Assembly: GCF_030551255.1 (NCBI RefSeq) | Contig: NZ_CP130630.1 | Location: 868,001 to 932,000, forward strand | Source of the DNA: Streptomyces sp. NL15-2K | GTDB lineage: Bacteria; Actinomycetota; Actinomycetes; Streptomycetales; Streptomycetaceae | Direction: 5' to 3' | DNA length: 64,000 nt | Shown: positions 16,490 to 24,965 of the stretch, in pieces | Position numbering within the stretch: position 1 is the stretch's first letter | Layout of the letters: each line of letters begins with the position of its first letter | Made by a program: the position numbers and the translations under genes | Notes under the pieces: model-generated | Database searches by the model: none | Told to the model about the DNA's origin: nothing | What the model saw: only the letters and a program-made list of their open reading frames with translations

Positions 16490-17530
16490 ATGACCGACAC
16501 CACCGTGCGGATCGACGGGAACACACTGCGGCTGCCGGGCGGTGTGGCCGTACGGTTCGTCCGCACGCTGCGCCTGCCCGAGACGGGCACCCATCCGCTG
16601 CCACCGGGCCTCGGCGAGTTCCCCCTGCGCCGGGTCTCCGACTACCCGGACACGGTCCCCGAGCAGTGGCGGGCACGGGGCGGGGTGATGCTGCCGGTGT
16701 ACCTGCGCGAGGCGATGTGGCTGAGCTTCGCGGGTACGACGGAGCCGGCCGCCCTCCAGGTCGGGGCGGGCAAGGTGTGCGCCGTCTCGGGCCTGCCGTG
16801 GAGCGGCCGGCTCTCCCGCGAGCCGCAGAACTACGTCGTCCTTCCGCGCCAGCCGTGGCTGGACGGCATCAACTCCGGCAAGGGGACGGTCCGCCAGTTC
16901 GTGGCGGTGCCGCTGGGGATGGGCGCGACCGTCGAGGGCCAGGTCACGGGCGAGGAGACCTGGGGCGGCGTACAGCTGCAGGCGTTCCGGCTGAACGACG
17001 GGGAGCTGGCCCGGTGGCGCGAGGAGGAGCGGCTGCGGGTGGAGCGGGAGAGGTCGATCACCCTGCCGCCTCCGGGGTACGGAGCCGCGATGCCCATGGC
17101 CGCCCCGGCCGGGGGCGCGGCCCCCTCGGGCCGGCCCCGTCAGGCGGCGGCCGCGATGGGCCTCGGCGTCGGCGGTTCGATGCGGCAGGAGGTCTACCGG
17201 GACGACCGGCCCCTGACGGACTGGTCCGAGCAGTCCGCCGGGCGCGTGTTCGTGCACCTGGTGACGCCTCCCGAGTGGCGCCGTATCACCGGCGAGGCTC
17301 CCCCGCCCTCGCTCGTGGACCGTGCCGCGTACACCCGCGCCGGGCTGCCCTGGTTCGACTACTACGACCAGGACGCCGAGGACCTCGCCCCCACGGACAC
17401 CCTCGGGGGCGTCAAGCCGGTCGGCGAGTGGATCGGGGACGACCACGACCCCTGGGAGGCACCCTCGGCGCAGCAGGTGCAGCCGCTCAAGGACGCGCCG
17501 GGGAAGCCGGTCGAGGACGGTGACTGGTAG
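16490..17530 (+). CDS. hypothetical protein
   Basis: A 346-residue soluble protein with no signal peptide or membrane segment. It contains a two-part region (residues 1-190, with FPLRRVSDYPDTVPEQW and WLDGINSGKGTVRQFVAVPLG), a low-complexity Ala/Pro/Gly linker at about 195-225, and a C-terminal part with WFDYYDQDAEDLAPT and an acidic end. I do not recognise a named domain. GAGGGAGCGGG lies upstream of the ATG, 46 bp after the FUSC gene, so the two may be cotranscribed. It ends before a strong hairpin pair at 17549-17590. Confidence 0.7.
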   Translation: MTDTTVRIDGNTLRLPGGVAVRFVRTLRLPETGTHPLPPGLGEFPLRRVSDYPDTVPEQWRARGGVMLPVYLREAMWLSFAGTTEPAALQVGAGKVCAVSGLPWSGRLSREPQNYVVLPRQPWLDGINSGKGTVRQFVAVPLGMGATVEGQVTGEETWGGVQLQAFRLNDGELARWREEERLRVERERSITLPPPGYGAAMPMAAPAGGAAPSGRPRQAAAAMGLGVGGSMRQEVYRDDRPLTDWSEQSAGRVFVHLVTPPEWRRITGEAPPPSLVDRAAYTRAGLPWFDYYDQDAEDLAPTDTLGGVKPVGEWIGDDHDPWEAPSAQQVQPLKDAPGKPVEDGDW

Positions 17531-17548
17531 ACATCCGGGTCCGTGTCT

Positions 17549-17590
17549 GTTGCGTGCTGCGCAACGCGGGGTGCCGTTGTTGCACCCCGC
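17549..17590 (+). terminator. tandem hairpins, probable terminator
   Basis: Two adjacent hairpins follow the hypothetical gene: GTTGCG/CGCAAC (6 bp, 17549-17565) and GCGGGGTGC/GCACCCCGC (9 bp with a 7-nt loop, 17566-17590). They lie between the hypothetical gene and the lactonase gene and probably end the 15190-17530 transcript. Confidence 0.6.
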
Positions 17591-17651
17591 GGGTGATCCA
17601 CGCCAAGGTGGCTGTCGCGACCGGGACGATGTGACGACCTGAGGTGTGGAC

Positions 17652-18860
17652 ATGGGCAGTGGTGGCTGGAGCAGGCGCCGGTTCGTCGGCGCCCTCGCGG
17701 GAACGGCCGCCACGGCCGCCCTGCCGGCGTGCGGTGACGCGCCGTCGGAGACGGAGCCGCCGGCGTCCGAGCCCGGTACGAGTGCCCCGCGCGCCACGAC
17801 GAGTGCCCCGCGCGCCACCGGCAAGCCCTCCGGCCCCCGCCCGCTCTACCTCGGCACCTACACGTCGGTCGAGGGCGGCGGCACGGGCATCGGTCTCGCC
17901 ACGTACGACGCCGAAAGCGGCCGTATCACGGGAGGCGGAACCCTCACCGGCGTCGCCGACCCGTCGTACCTCGCGCTGCGTCCGGACGGCCGCACGCTGT
18001 ACGCCGTGAACGAGCAGGACGACGGTGCGGTGACCGCCGTCCGGCTGTCCGACCGCAAGATCCTCGGGAGCCGGAGCACCGGAGGCGGGGGGCCCTGCCA
18101 TCTGTCCGTGCATCCGGGCGGGCGCTGGCTGCTCAGCGCCAACTACACCTCCGGCAGCGTGGCCGTGCACCCCATCGCCGCCTCCGGCGCGCTCGGCGAG
18201 CGCGCCGACCTGGTCACGCACTCCAGCCCGCCGCCCGGTCCCGGCCAGGACGGCCCGCACGCCCACCAGTTCATCACCAGCCCCGACGGCGGCCATGTCC
18301 TCGCCGTCGACCTGGGCACGGACACCGTGTACACCTACCGTCTGGACGAGAAGACCGGCAGGCTCACCGAGGTCGCTCAGGCGCACACCCGGCCGGGCGC
18401 CGGGCCGCGTCATCTCACCTTCCATCCCGGGGGCCGCCACGCCTATCTGGCCAACGAGGTCGACAACACGGTCGCGGTCTGCGGCTACGACCCGGACACC
18501 GGCCGCCTGGGCGTCGGTGAGGCCCAGTCCACGGGAACGGGATCGGGCACCAGCTACCCGGCGCAGATCCTGGTGACGTCGAACGGCGCGTACGCCTATC
18601 TCGCCAACCGGGGCCACAACAGCATCACGCGCTACGCGGTGGAGGCGGACGGCGCCCGGCTCAGGCTGCTGGACACGGTGCCGGTGGCCGGTGACTTCCC
18701 GCGCCAGATCGCCTTCTCGCCGGACGGATCGCTGCTGTTCGCGGCGAACCAGAAGTCCTCCACCGTGAGCGTGTTCCAGGTGAACACGCGCAGCGGTGAA
18801 CTGCGGCTCGCGGGCGAGCCGTTCGCCTCACCCGTCGCCGTCTGTGCGCTGCCGCTGTAG
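17652..18860 (+). CDS. secreted lactonase family beta-propeller lipoprotein
   Basis: A 402-residue protein. The N terminus carries a Tat motif (SRRRFVGAL) and a lipobox (LPAC, Cys about residue 26), so it should be a Tat-exported lipoprotein. A low-complexity linker follows with a repeated SAPRATT unit. The rest is a seven-bladed propeller of the 6-phosphogluconolactonase/YbhE type, with LYLGTYTS, HPGGRWLLSANY, PHAHQF, HLTFHPGGRHAYLANE and FSPDGSLLFAAN. Extracellular location makes a role in the pentose phosphate pathway unlikely; it may open some other lactone. GAGG fits the ATG at 17652 better than a GTG 6 bp upstream. Confidence 0.85.
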   Translation: MGSGGWSRRRFVGALAGTAATAALPACGDAPSETEPPASEPGTSAPRATTSAPRATGKPSGPRPLYLGTYTSVEGGGTGIGLATYDAESGRITGGGTLTGVADPSYLALRPDGRTLYAVNEQDDGAVTAVRLSDRKILGSRSTGGGGPCHLSVHPGGRWLLSANYTSGSVAVHPIAASGALGERADLVTHSSPPPGPGQDGPHAHQFITSPDGGHVLAVDLGTDTVYTYRLDEKTGRLTEVAQAHTRPGAGPRHLTFHPGGRHAYLANEVDNTVAVCGYDPDTGRLGVGEAQSTGTGSGTSYPAQILVTSNGAYAYLANRGHNSITRYAVEADGARLRLLDTVPVAGDFPRQIAFSPDGSLLFAANQKSSTVSVFQVNTRSGELRLAGEPFASPVAVCALPL

Positions 18861-19553
18861 GGCCCGCGGGCAGGACGCGGCGCCGGCCTGGGTGAGCAGG
18901 ACGTGCATGCGCTCCGTGAGCTGGGCGACGTCGTCGGCGGGTGTGTGGAACGCCAGGCGTACGTCGCCGTGGGCACGGGCGCGTTCGATGCGCAGCGTCA
19001 GTCCGTGCCGGTCGACCGCGAGGGGCTGGACCCGGACCGCGCCGTGCAGGCTGTCGGCGTCGACGAGGCGGGTGAGCCGCTCGACGGCATCGGCGTGGCA
19101 GTCGGCGAGGTGGGTCAGCAGCCGTGCCTCCGCCGTGGCCAGCGGGTCGGGCGCGGCGGCGGCGAACTCGTCGAGGTCGACGACGACCGCACCCGACGGC
19201 GGGCGCAGCACCACGCGCGTGGCCCGGAACGCCAGGTGGCCGTCCTCGGGGACGAACCATCCGGCCATCCAGAGGCGGGCCCGGATCCGGCTGCGCACGG
19301 GGACGGGCGCCGCGTCGGCGAACTCCAGGACGCCGGACGGCTCGCCGCGGGGTGCGCAGATGGCGGCCGCGAGCAGAGTGCTGTCCTCCGGCACGTGCAG
19401 GAGCACGCGGCCGTCCTCGGCCACGGTGTGCGCGCCGACGAACTCCTCGCGGCCGCCCTCCGCGGTCACCGCGCAGGACCACGCGGCGGCGAGCACCGAC
19501 CGGGCCCGCTCCGCCGCGGAAGGCGCAGCCGTCCAGCTTTGGCTGTCACCCAT
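18828..19553 (-). CDS. DUF2470 domain-containing protein, iron-regulated
   Basis: A 241-residue cytoplasmic protein. The N-terminal 140 residues resemble a split-barrel (PNPOx/HugZ-like) fold, with SRIRARLWMAGW. Residues 145-230 match DUF2470, starting ARLLTHLADCHADAVERL. DUF2470 occurs at the C terminus of HugZ-type haem oxygenases and plant haem-binding relatives. An iron box overlaps the ribosome site AAGGAGG, so expression should be derepressed when iron is low. A role in haem-iron use is therefore a good hypothesis. The 3' end overlaps the convergent lactonase gene by 33 bp. Confidence 0.75.
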   Translation of the reverse strand: MGDSQSWTAAPSAAERARSVLAAAWSCAVTAEGGREEFVGAHTVAEDGRVLLHVPEDSTLLAAAICAPRGEPSGVLEFADAAPVPVRSRIRARLWMAGWFVPEDGHLAFRATRVVLRPPSGAVVVDLDEFAAAAPDPLATAEARLLTHLADCHADAVERLTRLVDADSLHGAVRVQPLAVDRHGLTLRIERARAHGDVRLAFHTPADDVAQLTERMHVLLTQAGAASCPRALQRQRTDGDG

Positions 19554-19565
19554 CCCAAAACCTCC

Positions 19566-19584
19566 TTAGGTAAGCCTTGCCTAA
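19566..19584 (-). promoter_or_regulatory. iron box (DtxR/DmdR-type operator)
   Basis: The 19-bp sequence TTAGGTAAGCCTTGCCTAA matches the DtxR-family consensus TWAGGTTAGSCTAACCTWA at 16 of 19 positions and is itself nearly palindromic. It lies 13-31 bp upstream of the DUF2470 start codon and abuts the ribosome site. DmdR1/DtxR bound to Fe2+ should repress the gene. Confidence 0.8.
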
Positions 19585-19638
19585 CCTACAGAAGATCGGA
19601 GGCGAAGCCAACCATGAGGCGACCATGAACCCGTAATG

Positions 19639-20247
19639 TCAGGAGGAGATGACACCCAGCAGCGCCCGCGCACACAGGTCGCGCACCTGCTCCCGCGAGA
19701 GGTCCGAGCCCCGCAGCCACTCCAGGGAGACCGCGGTCATGAAGCCCAGCCACCCGCGGACGGCCAACTTGAGGTCGGCCCGCGCCCGGGAAACCGACCC
19801 GAACTCGGGATCGGCGGCCAGCGCCGCGAGGATCTGCCTCTCCTGCGCGGCCAGCGCCCGCTGATAGACCCTGCGTACGGTCTGGTCGCCCGCAGCATCG
19901 GCCCGGTGGAAGGCCCGGTAGCCGTGCGCGTGGGCCTGGACGTACCCCAGATACGCGTCGAGGCCGGCGGCGAGCTGCTCGCGCACCGGAACTCCCGGCA
20001 CCGGCTGACTCATCCTCAGCATCCGCTCGCTCTCACGCTCGACGACCGCCGCGAAGAAGTCCCGCTTGGTCGGGAAGTAGTGGTAGAGCAGTCCGCGCGA
20101 GACCCCGGCGATCTCGGCGACCTGCTCGATCCACACGTCGTCGTACGGACTCTCCGAGAACAGCCGAGCCCCCACCGACAGCAGCTGCTCACGGCGCTCC
20201 TCGGTGCTGAGCCGGCGGCGAGTGCGCCCGCCCTGGTTCGGGGCCAT
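19639..20247 (-). CDS. TetR/AcrR family transcriptional regulator
   Basis: A 202-residue regulator. The N-terminal helix-turn-helix (about residues 20-65) includes VWIEQVAEIAGVSRGLLYHYFPTK, and the remainder is an all-helical ligand-binding domain. It is divergent from the CYP102-like P450 gene with a 132-bp gap, so it probably controls that gene, as Bm3R1 does for CYP102A1 in Bacillus megaterium. The shared region contains TTGACGTCGGTTCAA (20261-20275) with short symmetric arms, a possible but weak operator. Confidence 0.85.
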   Translation of the reverse strand: MAPNQGGRTRRRLSTEERREQLLSVGARLFSESPYDDVWIEQVAEIAGVSRGLLYHYFPTKRDFFAAVVERESERMLRMSQPVPGVPVREQLAAGLDAYLGYVQAHAHGYRAFHRADAAGDQTVRRVYQRALAAQERQILAALAADPEFGSVSRARADLKLAVRGWLGFMTAVSLEWLRGSDLSREQVRDLCARALLGVISS

Positions 20248-20379
20248 ACCCGCACTTTACTTGACGTCGGTTCAACAGCGGGATGACACTGAGGCCGCTC
20301 TATTGAATCCACGTACAACACCGCGCACCACACGCGCACAGCACGCTCAACATGCCGCTGCCGCAAGGGAGATCGCGTC

Positions 20380-21900
20380 ATGACGGAGACGTCGACAGGG
20401 ACCGGACTGCCGAGGGGATTCCGCGGCGCCGAGCAGGGCTGGCCGGAGCTGCGCCGCATTCCGCGTCCGCCGCGCCGGCTCCCCCTGCTCGGCGACGTGC
20501 TCGGCTCCAGTCGCCGCACGCCGTTGCAGGACACCCTCCGGTACGGCCGGCGGCTGGGGCCGATATTCCGGCGCAAGGCCTTCGGCAGGGAGTTCGTGTT
20601 CGTGTGGGGCGCCGATCTCGTCGCCGACCTGGCGGACGAGTCGCGCTTCGCCAAACATGTCGGCCTCGGGGTCGCCAATCTGCGGCCGGTCGCCGGGGAC
20701 GGGCTGTTCACGGCGTACAACCACGAGCCCAACTGGCAGCTGGCGCACGACGTGCTGGCCCCGGGCTTCAGCCGGGAGGCGATGGAGGGCTACCACCCGA
20801 TGATGCTGGCGGTGGCCGGGCGGCTCACCGACCACTGGGACCGCGAGCTGGCGGCGGGCCGGGCGGTGGACGTGCCCGGTGACATGACCAAGCTGACGCT
20901 GGAGACGATCGCGCGGACCGGGTTCGGCCACGACTTCGGTTCCTTCGAGCGCACCCGGCCGCACCCGTTCGTGACCGCGATGGTGGGCACGCTCACCTAT
21001 GCGCAGCGGCTGAACGCGTTGCCCTTCCCGCGGCTGCTGCGCGCTGCCGCCCGCCGCAACGCGGTCGACATCGCCTACCTCAACCGCACCGTCGACGACC
21101 TGGTCCGCGCCCGGCGTACGGCGGGCGGGGACGGGGACCTGCTGGACCGGATGCTGGACACGGCCCATCCGGAGACCGGTGAGCGGCTGTCGGAGCGGAA
21201 CGTCCGTCGGCAGGTCATCACCTTCCTGGTGGCGGGCCACGAGACCACCTCGGGCGCGCTGTCCTTCGCGCTGCACTACCTCGCCCGGCATCCCGACGTC
21301 GCCGCCCGCGCCCGCGCGGAGGTGGACCGTGTCTGGGGTGGATGGGGTGGAGCGGCGGTGCCGGGGTACGACCAGGTGGCCAGGCTTCGGTACGTCCGCC
21401 GGGTGCTGGACGAGTCGCTGCGACTGTGGCCCACCGCGCCCGCCTTCGCCCGGGAGGCCCGGCAGGACACGGTGCTGGCCGGGACGCACCCGATGCGCCG
21501 GGGCGCGTGGACGCTGGTGCTCACGCCGATGCTGCACCGCGACCCCGCGGTCTGGGGTGCCGACGCCGAACGGTTCGACCCGGACCGATTCGAGGCGCGG
21601 GCCGTACGGTCCCGTCCCCCGCACACCTTCAAGCCGTTCGGAACCGGGGCGCGGGCCTGCATCGGCCGCCAGTTCGCGCTGCACGAGGCCACGCTGGTGC
21701 TCGGCCTGCTGCTGCGCCGCTACGAGCTGCGGCCCGACCCCGCCTACCGGCTGCGGGTGACCGAGCGGCTGACGCTGATGCCGGAGGGTCTGCGGCTGCG
21801 TCTGGAGCGACGGACGGTCACCGGCACGGTCCCGCCCGCTCGGGACCCCGACGAGGCCGCGTCAGAGCTGCGCTGTCCAGTGCGCGGGGCGGGTGACTGA
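20380..21900 (+). CDS. cytochrome P450, CYP102 family (haem domain only)
   Basis: A 506-residue P450. The I-helix motif [12 protein letters not shown], the ExxR motif in ESLRLWP, and the haem loop [26 protein letters not shown] (Cys ligand at about residue 427) are intact. The segments [21 protein letters not shown] and [11 protein letters not shown] are strikingly like CYP102A1 (P450BM3), a fatty-acid hydroxylase. Unlike P450BM3 no reductase domain is fused, and no ferredoxin or reductase gene is adjacent, as in CYP102B-type Streptomyces enzymes. Redox partners must come from elsewhere. GGGAGA precedes the ATG. The end overlaps the convergent pentapeptide gene by 39 bp. Confidence 0.9.
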   Translation: MTETSTGTGLPRGFRGAEQGWPELRRIPRPPRRLPLLGDVLGSSRRTPLQDTLRYGRRLGPIFRRKAFGREFVFVWGADLVADLADESRFAKHVGLGVANLRPVAGDGLFTAYNHEPNWQLAHDVLAPGFSREAMEGYHPMMLAVAGRLTDHWDRELAAGRAVDVPGDMTKLTLETIARTGFGHDFGSFERTRPHPFVTAMVGTLTYAQRLNALPFPRLLRAAARRNAVDIAYLNRTVDDLVRARRTAGGDGDLLDRMLDTAHPETGERLSERNVRRQVITFLVAGHETTSGALSFALHYLARHPDVAARARAEVDRVWGGWGGAAVPGYDQVARLRYVRRVLDESLRLWPTAPAFAREARQDTVLAGTHPMRRGAWTLVLTPMLHRDPAVWGADAERFDPDRFEARAVRSRPPHTFKPFGTGARACIGRQFALHEATLVLGLLLRRYELRPDPAYRLRVTERLTLMPEGLRLRLERRTVTGTVPPARDPDEAASELRCPVRGAGD

Positions 21901-22692
21901 CCCCGGCAGGCGGGTGCCCGCGCTGCCCCTGGCCGCGTTCAGCTGGGGCTGGGTGAGGAAGAACGCGCCGGTCAGGTCCGCGTCGGTGAGGTCGGTGTCG
22001 CGCAGATCGGCGCCGATCAGGTCCGCGCCGCGCAGATCGGCGCCGGTGAGGTCGGCGGCTATCAGGTAGGCGCCGCGGAGGTTGGCGCCCCGCAGGTCGG
22101 CGCCCTTGAGGCGGGCGCCGATCAGGTCCGCGCCCCGGCGGTTCTTCTTCTTGCCGCGGATGCCGGCCCGGGACAGCTCGCTGGTCTTCAGCAGGAGGAC
22201 GTTGACCTCCTGCCGGTGGGCGGGCACGTCCAACGCGCCGAGTTCCTCGGGGGTTCCGCGGGTGAGCGCTTCGGTCCGCTCCAGAGCCCGGCGCAGGTCG
22301 GCGTGGAGGGGGCGGGCCGCCGGCAGGGTGAGCGCCTCGGTGAGGTACCAGAGCAGTTCGTGGAGCTGACGCACGACCGGGAAGACGTCGACCATGCGCC
22401 GGGCGTCCTCGCGCGAGCCCGTGCGCCAGTCCCGGCCGCCGAAGGTGACCTGCGAGACCTTCTGCCCGGCGCCGAAGCAGTCGTAGACCGTGCAGCCGGT
22501 GAAACCCTTCTGCCGCAGTCTCGCGTGGATGCCGCACCGGTGGTCGCCCTGGAGGTTGGGGCAGGGCTTTCCGGCCTGTTTGTCGATGGCGAAGTCCGCG
22601 GAGGCGGCGAAGGGCAGGGCGACGCAGCACAGTCCGAAGCACTGCTCGCAGTCGCCGCGCAGGTCGGGACGGTCCACTGTCTGATCTGGCAT
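21862..22692 (-). CDS. pentapeptide repeat protein with Cys-rich N-terminal domain
   Basis: A 276-residue protein. The N-terminal 75 residues hold a cluster of cysteines ([27 protein letters not shown]) like YkgJ-type metal-binding proteins. The middle (90-180) is helical. Residues 185-250 are A(D/N)LxGA pentapeptide repeats, about 12 units, predicting a right-handed quadrilateral beta-helix. Such helices often mimic DNA or bind gyrase-like targets, but the role here is unknown. No ribosome site precedes the ATG; a TATCCT about 8-9 nt upstream suggests a leaderless transcript. Confidence 0.82.
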   Translation of the reverse strand: MPDQTVDRPDLRGDCEQCFGLCCVALPFAASADFAIDKQAGKPCPNLQGDHRCGIHARLRQKGFTGCTVYDCFGAGQKVSQVTFGGRDWRTGSREDARRMVDVFPVVRQLHELLWYLTEALTLPAARPLHADLRRALERTEALTRGTPEELGALDVPAHRQEVNVLLLKTSELSRAGIRGKKKNRRGADLIGARLKGADLRGANLRGAYLIAADLTGADLRGADLIGADLRDTDLTDADLTGAFFLTQPQLNAARGSAGTRLPGSVTRPAHWTAQL

Positions 22693-22835
22693 GGAGTTCA
22701 GGATACGGAACGAAACCTCACCGCTGAGTTTCCGGCCTTGTGGGGGTCCCCTCATCCAACGGAAAACAAGCTCGGCTACTACAGAGGTACGAGCCGACAA
22801 AGGCAGGAGCCCCACCCGGACCGAGGAGAGACGTC

Positions 22836-23036
22836 ATGTGCAACCACCAGCCCGCGTGCCCGACCGCCGACAGCCCCGACCACCACGCCGCCGTGATCGT
22901 GTCGGCCCATCCCGAACAGGGCTGGAGCCTGCTGTGCAACGGCACCATCGTCTTCGACGACACCGGTGAGCTCCTGCCGGACGGGCGGGTCGTGAGCCCG
23001 CACCGCACGCCGGGCACACTGGCGGTGGCCGCCTGA
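22836..23036 (+). CDS. DUF5999 family small protein
   Basis: A 66-residue protein beginning MCNHQPACPTADSPDHHAA, with the conserved core HPEQGWSLLCNGTIVFDDTGELLPDG. This matches a small family that I recall from many Streptomyces genomes (DUF5999). The three cysteines and two histidines near the N terminus could bind a metal, but this is inference. GAGGAGAG lies 5-6 nt before the ATG. It is divergent from the pentapeptide gene and converges on the sigma-factor gene with only a 1-bp gap. Confidence 0.75.
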   Translation: MCNHQPACPTADSPDHHAAVIVSAHPEQGWSLLCNGTIVFDDTGELLPDGRVVSPHRTPGTLAVAA

Positions 23037-23037
23037 C

Positions 23038-23931
23038 TCAGCCGATGTCGTCGGGCAGGTCGAGGCCGGCCAGGCGCTCGGGGTCGGCCAGGATGTGCAT
23101 CGCGACGATTCGGCCGTCGGCGACGGTGACGCCCATGACCGATTGCAGTCGCCCGTCGGCGACATGGACGAATCCGAGCGCGTCGTTGACGAGTGCCACC
23201 CGCGCCGACGGGGCGAACCGCCGGAACAGCATGGCCTGTTCGGCGACGCCCTTCGCGCCGCGCACCACCTTCGACGCGGCCGCACCGCCGACCAGAACCC
23301 CGGAGTCGACCCGCAGCACGACGTCGGGGTGGAGAACGGCGACCAGGGCCTCGAAGTCCCCCGCGTGACTGGCGGCCAGAAACGCGTCGACGACCTCGCG
23401 CTGCCTGCCGAGGTCCGGGTCGGCCGAGGGAGTGGCCCCCTGCACCCGGCGCCGGGCGCGGCTGGCCAGTTGGCGGGTCGCCGCCGAACTGCGGTCCACG
23501 ATCGGCGCGATGTCGTCGAACGGCACGGCGAACATGTCGTGCAGGACGAACGCGAGCCGCTCGGCGGGCTCCAGCGTCTCCAGGACGATCATGAGGGCGA
23601 GGCCCATCGAGTCGGCCTGGAGGACCTCCTGTTCCGGGTCGGTCCGCGTCAGGGGCCGGATCACGGGATCCGGGACGAAGGTGTCGTCCAGGGGATCCTC
23701 GCGGCGGGCGGTGCGCGAGCGCAGCATGTCGAGGCAGACCCGGCCGACCACGGTGGTCAGCCATCCGCCGAGATTCCTGATGTCCCCCGCGTCGGTGCGG
23801 CTCAGCTTCAGCCAGGTCTCCTGGACGGCGTCCTCCGCCTCGGCCAGTGAGCCCAGCATGCGGTATGCCACCGCCCGCAGCTGCCCTCTGTGCTCCTCGA
23901 AGCGCTCCGCCAGCAGCTCGCTGTCATTCAT
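23038..23931 (-). CDS. ECF sigma factor with C-terminal SnoaL-like domain (ECF41/SigJ type)
   Basis: A 297-residue protein. Sigma region 2 (residues 10-80, RAVAYRMLGSLAEAEDAVQETWLK) and region 4 (about 110-165, ERLAFVLHDMFAVPFDDIAPIVDRS) are followed by a NTF2/SnoaL-like domain (170-297) with the LxxDPERLAGL-type ending. This layout defines the ECF41 group, in which the C-terminal domain controls activity in place of a separate anti-sigma factor. GGAGGGGGAG supports the ATG at 23931; an in-frame ATG at 23955 overlaps the stop of the PIG-L gene and is the alternative. Confidence 0.88.
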   Translation of the reverse strand: MNDSELLAERFEEHRGQLRAVAYRMLGSLAEAEDAVQETWLKLSRTDAGDIRNLGGWLTTVVGRVCLDMLRSRTARREDPLDDTFVPDPVIRPLTRTDPEQEVLQADSMGLALMIVLETLEPAERLAFVLHDMFAVPFDDIAPIVDRSSAATRQLASRARRRVQGATPSADPDLGRQREVVDAFLAASHAGDFEALVAVLHPDVVLRVDSGVLVGGAAASKVVRGAKGVAEQAMLFRRFAPSARVALVNDALGFVHVADGRLQSVMGVTVADGRIVAMHILADPERLAGLDLPDDIG

Positions 23932-23951
23932 CGTCGGCTCCCCCTCCGTCG

Positions 23952-24695
23952 TCATCTGCCGAACAGTTCGAACGCCACCGCGGGCCGGCCCCCGAACCGC
24001 TCCCCGGTCTGGGCGGCGTGGCCCGTCAGGAATTCCCGCACGTACGTCTCCGGGTCGGCATCGGTCAACGCCTTGATGTACGTGCGGTGTTCGAGCAGCG
24101 AGCGCACTGCCCTGTCCAGTCCGGGTGTGGCGTCCACGGCGTGGGTGGGCGTGCTGGAGCCGGCGACGGCCACCCAGCGGACGCCGTTCCAGGGCTGAAG
24201 GCCCTGCTCGACGAGTTCCGGGAAGATCCAGCGGTTGCCCGCGTCGCCGGCCGCGTCCAGGGTGGCGCGGCCGACGGCGACGTGGTCGGGGGTGTTCCAG
24301 GCGACGCCGCCCCAGGTGTCCCGGTGGTTGAGGGTGATCACCAGTTCGGGCCGGTGCCGGCGGATCGCGGCGGCGATGTCCCGGCGCAGGGCGGTGCCGT
24401 ACTCGATGACACCGTCCTTGTGGTCGAGGAACTCCACCACCGACACGCCCACGACGGCCGCGCTCGCCCGCTGCTCGCGCTCCCGCAGCGGGCCGCACTT
24501 CGCGGGTTCCATCGTGTCGATGCCCGCCTCGCCACGGCTCGCGAGGACGTAGGCGACCTCGCGCCCGGCGTCGGTCCAGGCGGCGATCGCGGCGGAGCAG
24601 CCGTACTCGAGGTCGTCCGGGTGCGCCACGACCGCGAGGGCGCGCTGCCAGTCGTCGGGCAGGGGCTGGAGCTGAGTGATCGTCGGCTCGGTCAT
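23952..24695 (-). CDS. PIG-L family deacetylase
   Basis: A 247-residue protein of the LmbE/PIG-L zinc-dependent N-acetylglucosaminyl deacetylase superfamily. AHPDD (about residues 24-28) provides the catalytic Asp and zinc ligands, with CSAAIAAW after it and the third ligand in the NTPDHVAVG segment. Relatives act on GlcNAc-inositol, mycothiol intermediates or antibiotic sugars; the substrate here is unknown. The ATG lies 7 nt after a TAGCCT -10 box with no ribosome site, suggesting a leaderless mRNA. It is coupled to the downstream ECF41 sigma gene. Confidence 0.85.
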   Translation of the reverse strand: MTEPTITQLQPLPDDWQRALAVVAHPDDLEYGCSAAIAAWTDAGREVAYVLASRGEAGIDTMEPAKCGPLREREQRASAAVVGVSVVEFLDHKDGVIEYGTALRRDIAAAIRRHRPELVITLNHRDTWGGVAWNTPDHVAVGRATLDAAGDAGNRWIFPELVEQGLQPWNGVRWVAVAGSSTPTHAVDATPGLDRAVRSLLEHRTYIKALTDADPETYVREFLTGHAAQTGERFGGRPAVAFELFGR

Positions 24696-24705
24696 GTTCC
24701 GCAGG

Positions 24706-24937
24706 CTAGTGCCCCGGCAGGCAACGTTCGCCCGTTGAGGAGCGCCCGCCGCGCAGCGGCCAAAGACCGCAGCCGGTGCGTGCTCTCGGCGTGCCGGCCG
24801 GAAGGCCCCGTCGATGGACCGGACGTACTTGGGCTTTCGGCCGGTGCGGCGAGTGGGGGCACCTCCCACGCCTTTAGGGCAGTGGGGGAGCGTGCCGGGC
24901 GCCGCGACGGGGCGAACGTTGCCTGTCGGGGCACTAG
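24706..24937. mobile_element. MITE-like element B (about 30-bp TIRs, CTAG ends)
   Basis: A 232-bp noncoding segment. Its ends read CTAGTGCCCCGGCAGGCAACG and, inverted, CTAGTGCCCCGACAGGCAACG, with further identity into GTTCGCCC, so the TIRs are about 30 bp with one mismatch and one indel. CTAG at both ends could be a palindromic 4-bp target duplication. It carries no transposase. An internal core (about 24770-24860) is shared, in reverse orientation, with element C at 39130-39310. It separates the PIG-L and proline iminopeptidase genes. Confidence 0.8.
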
Positions 24938-24965
24938 TCCGCGCCTACGACATCCCGGGGCCGGA

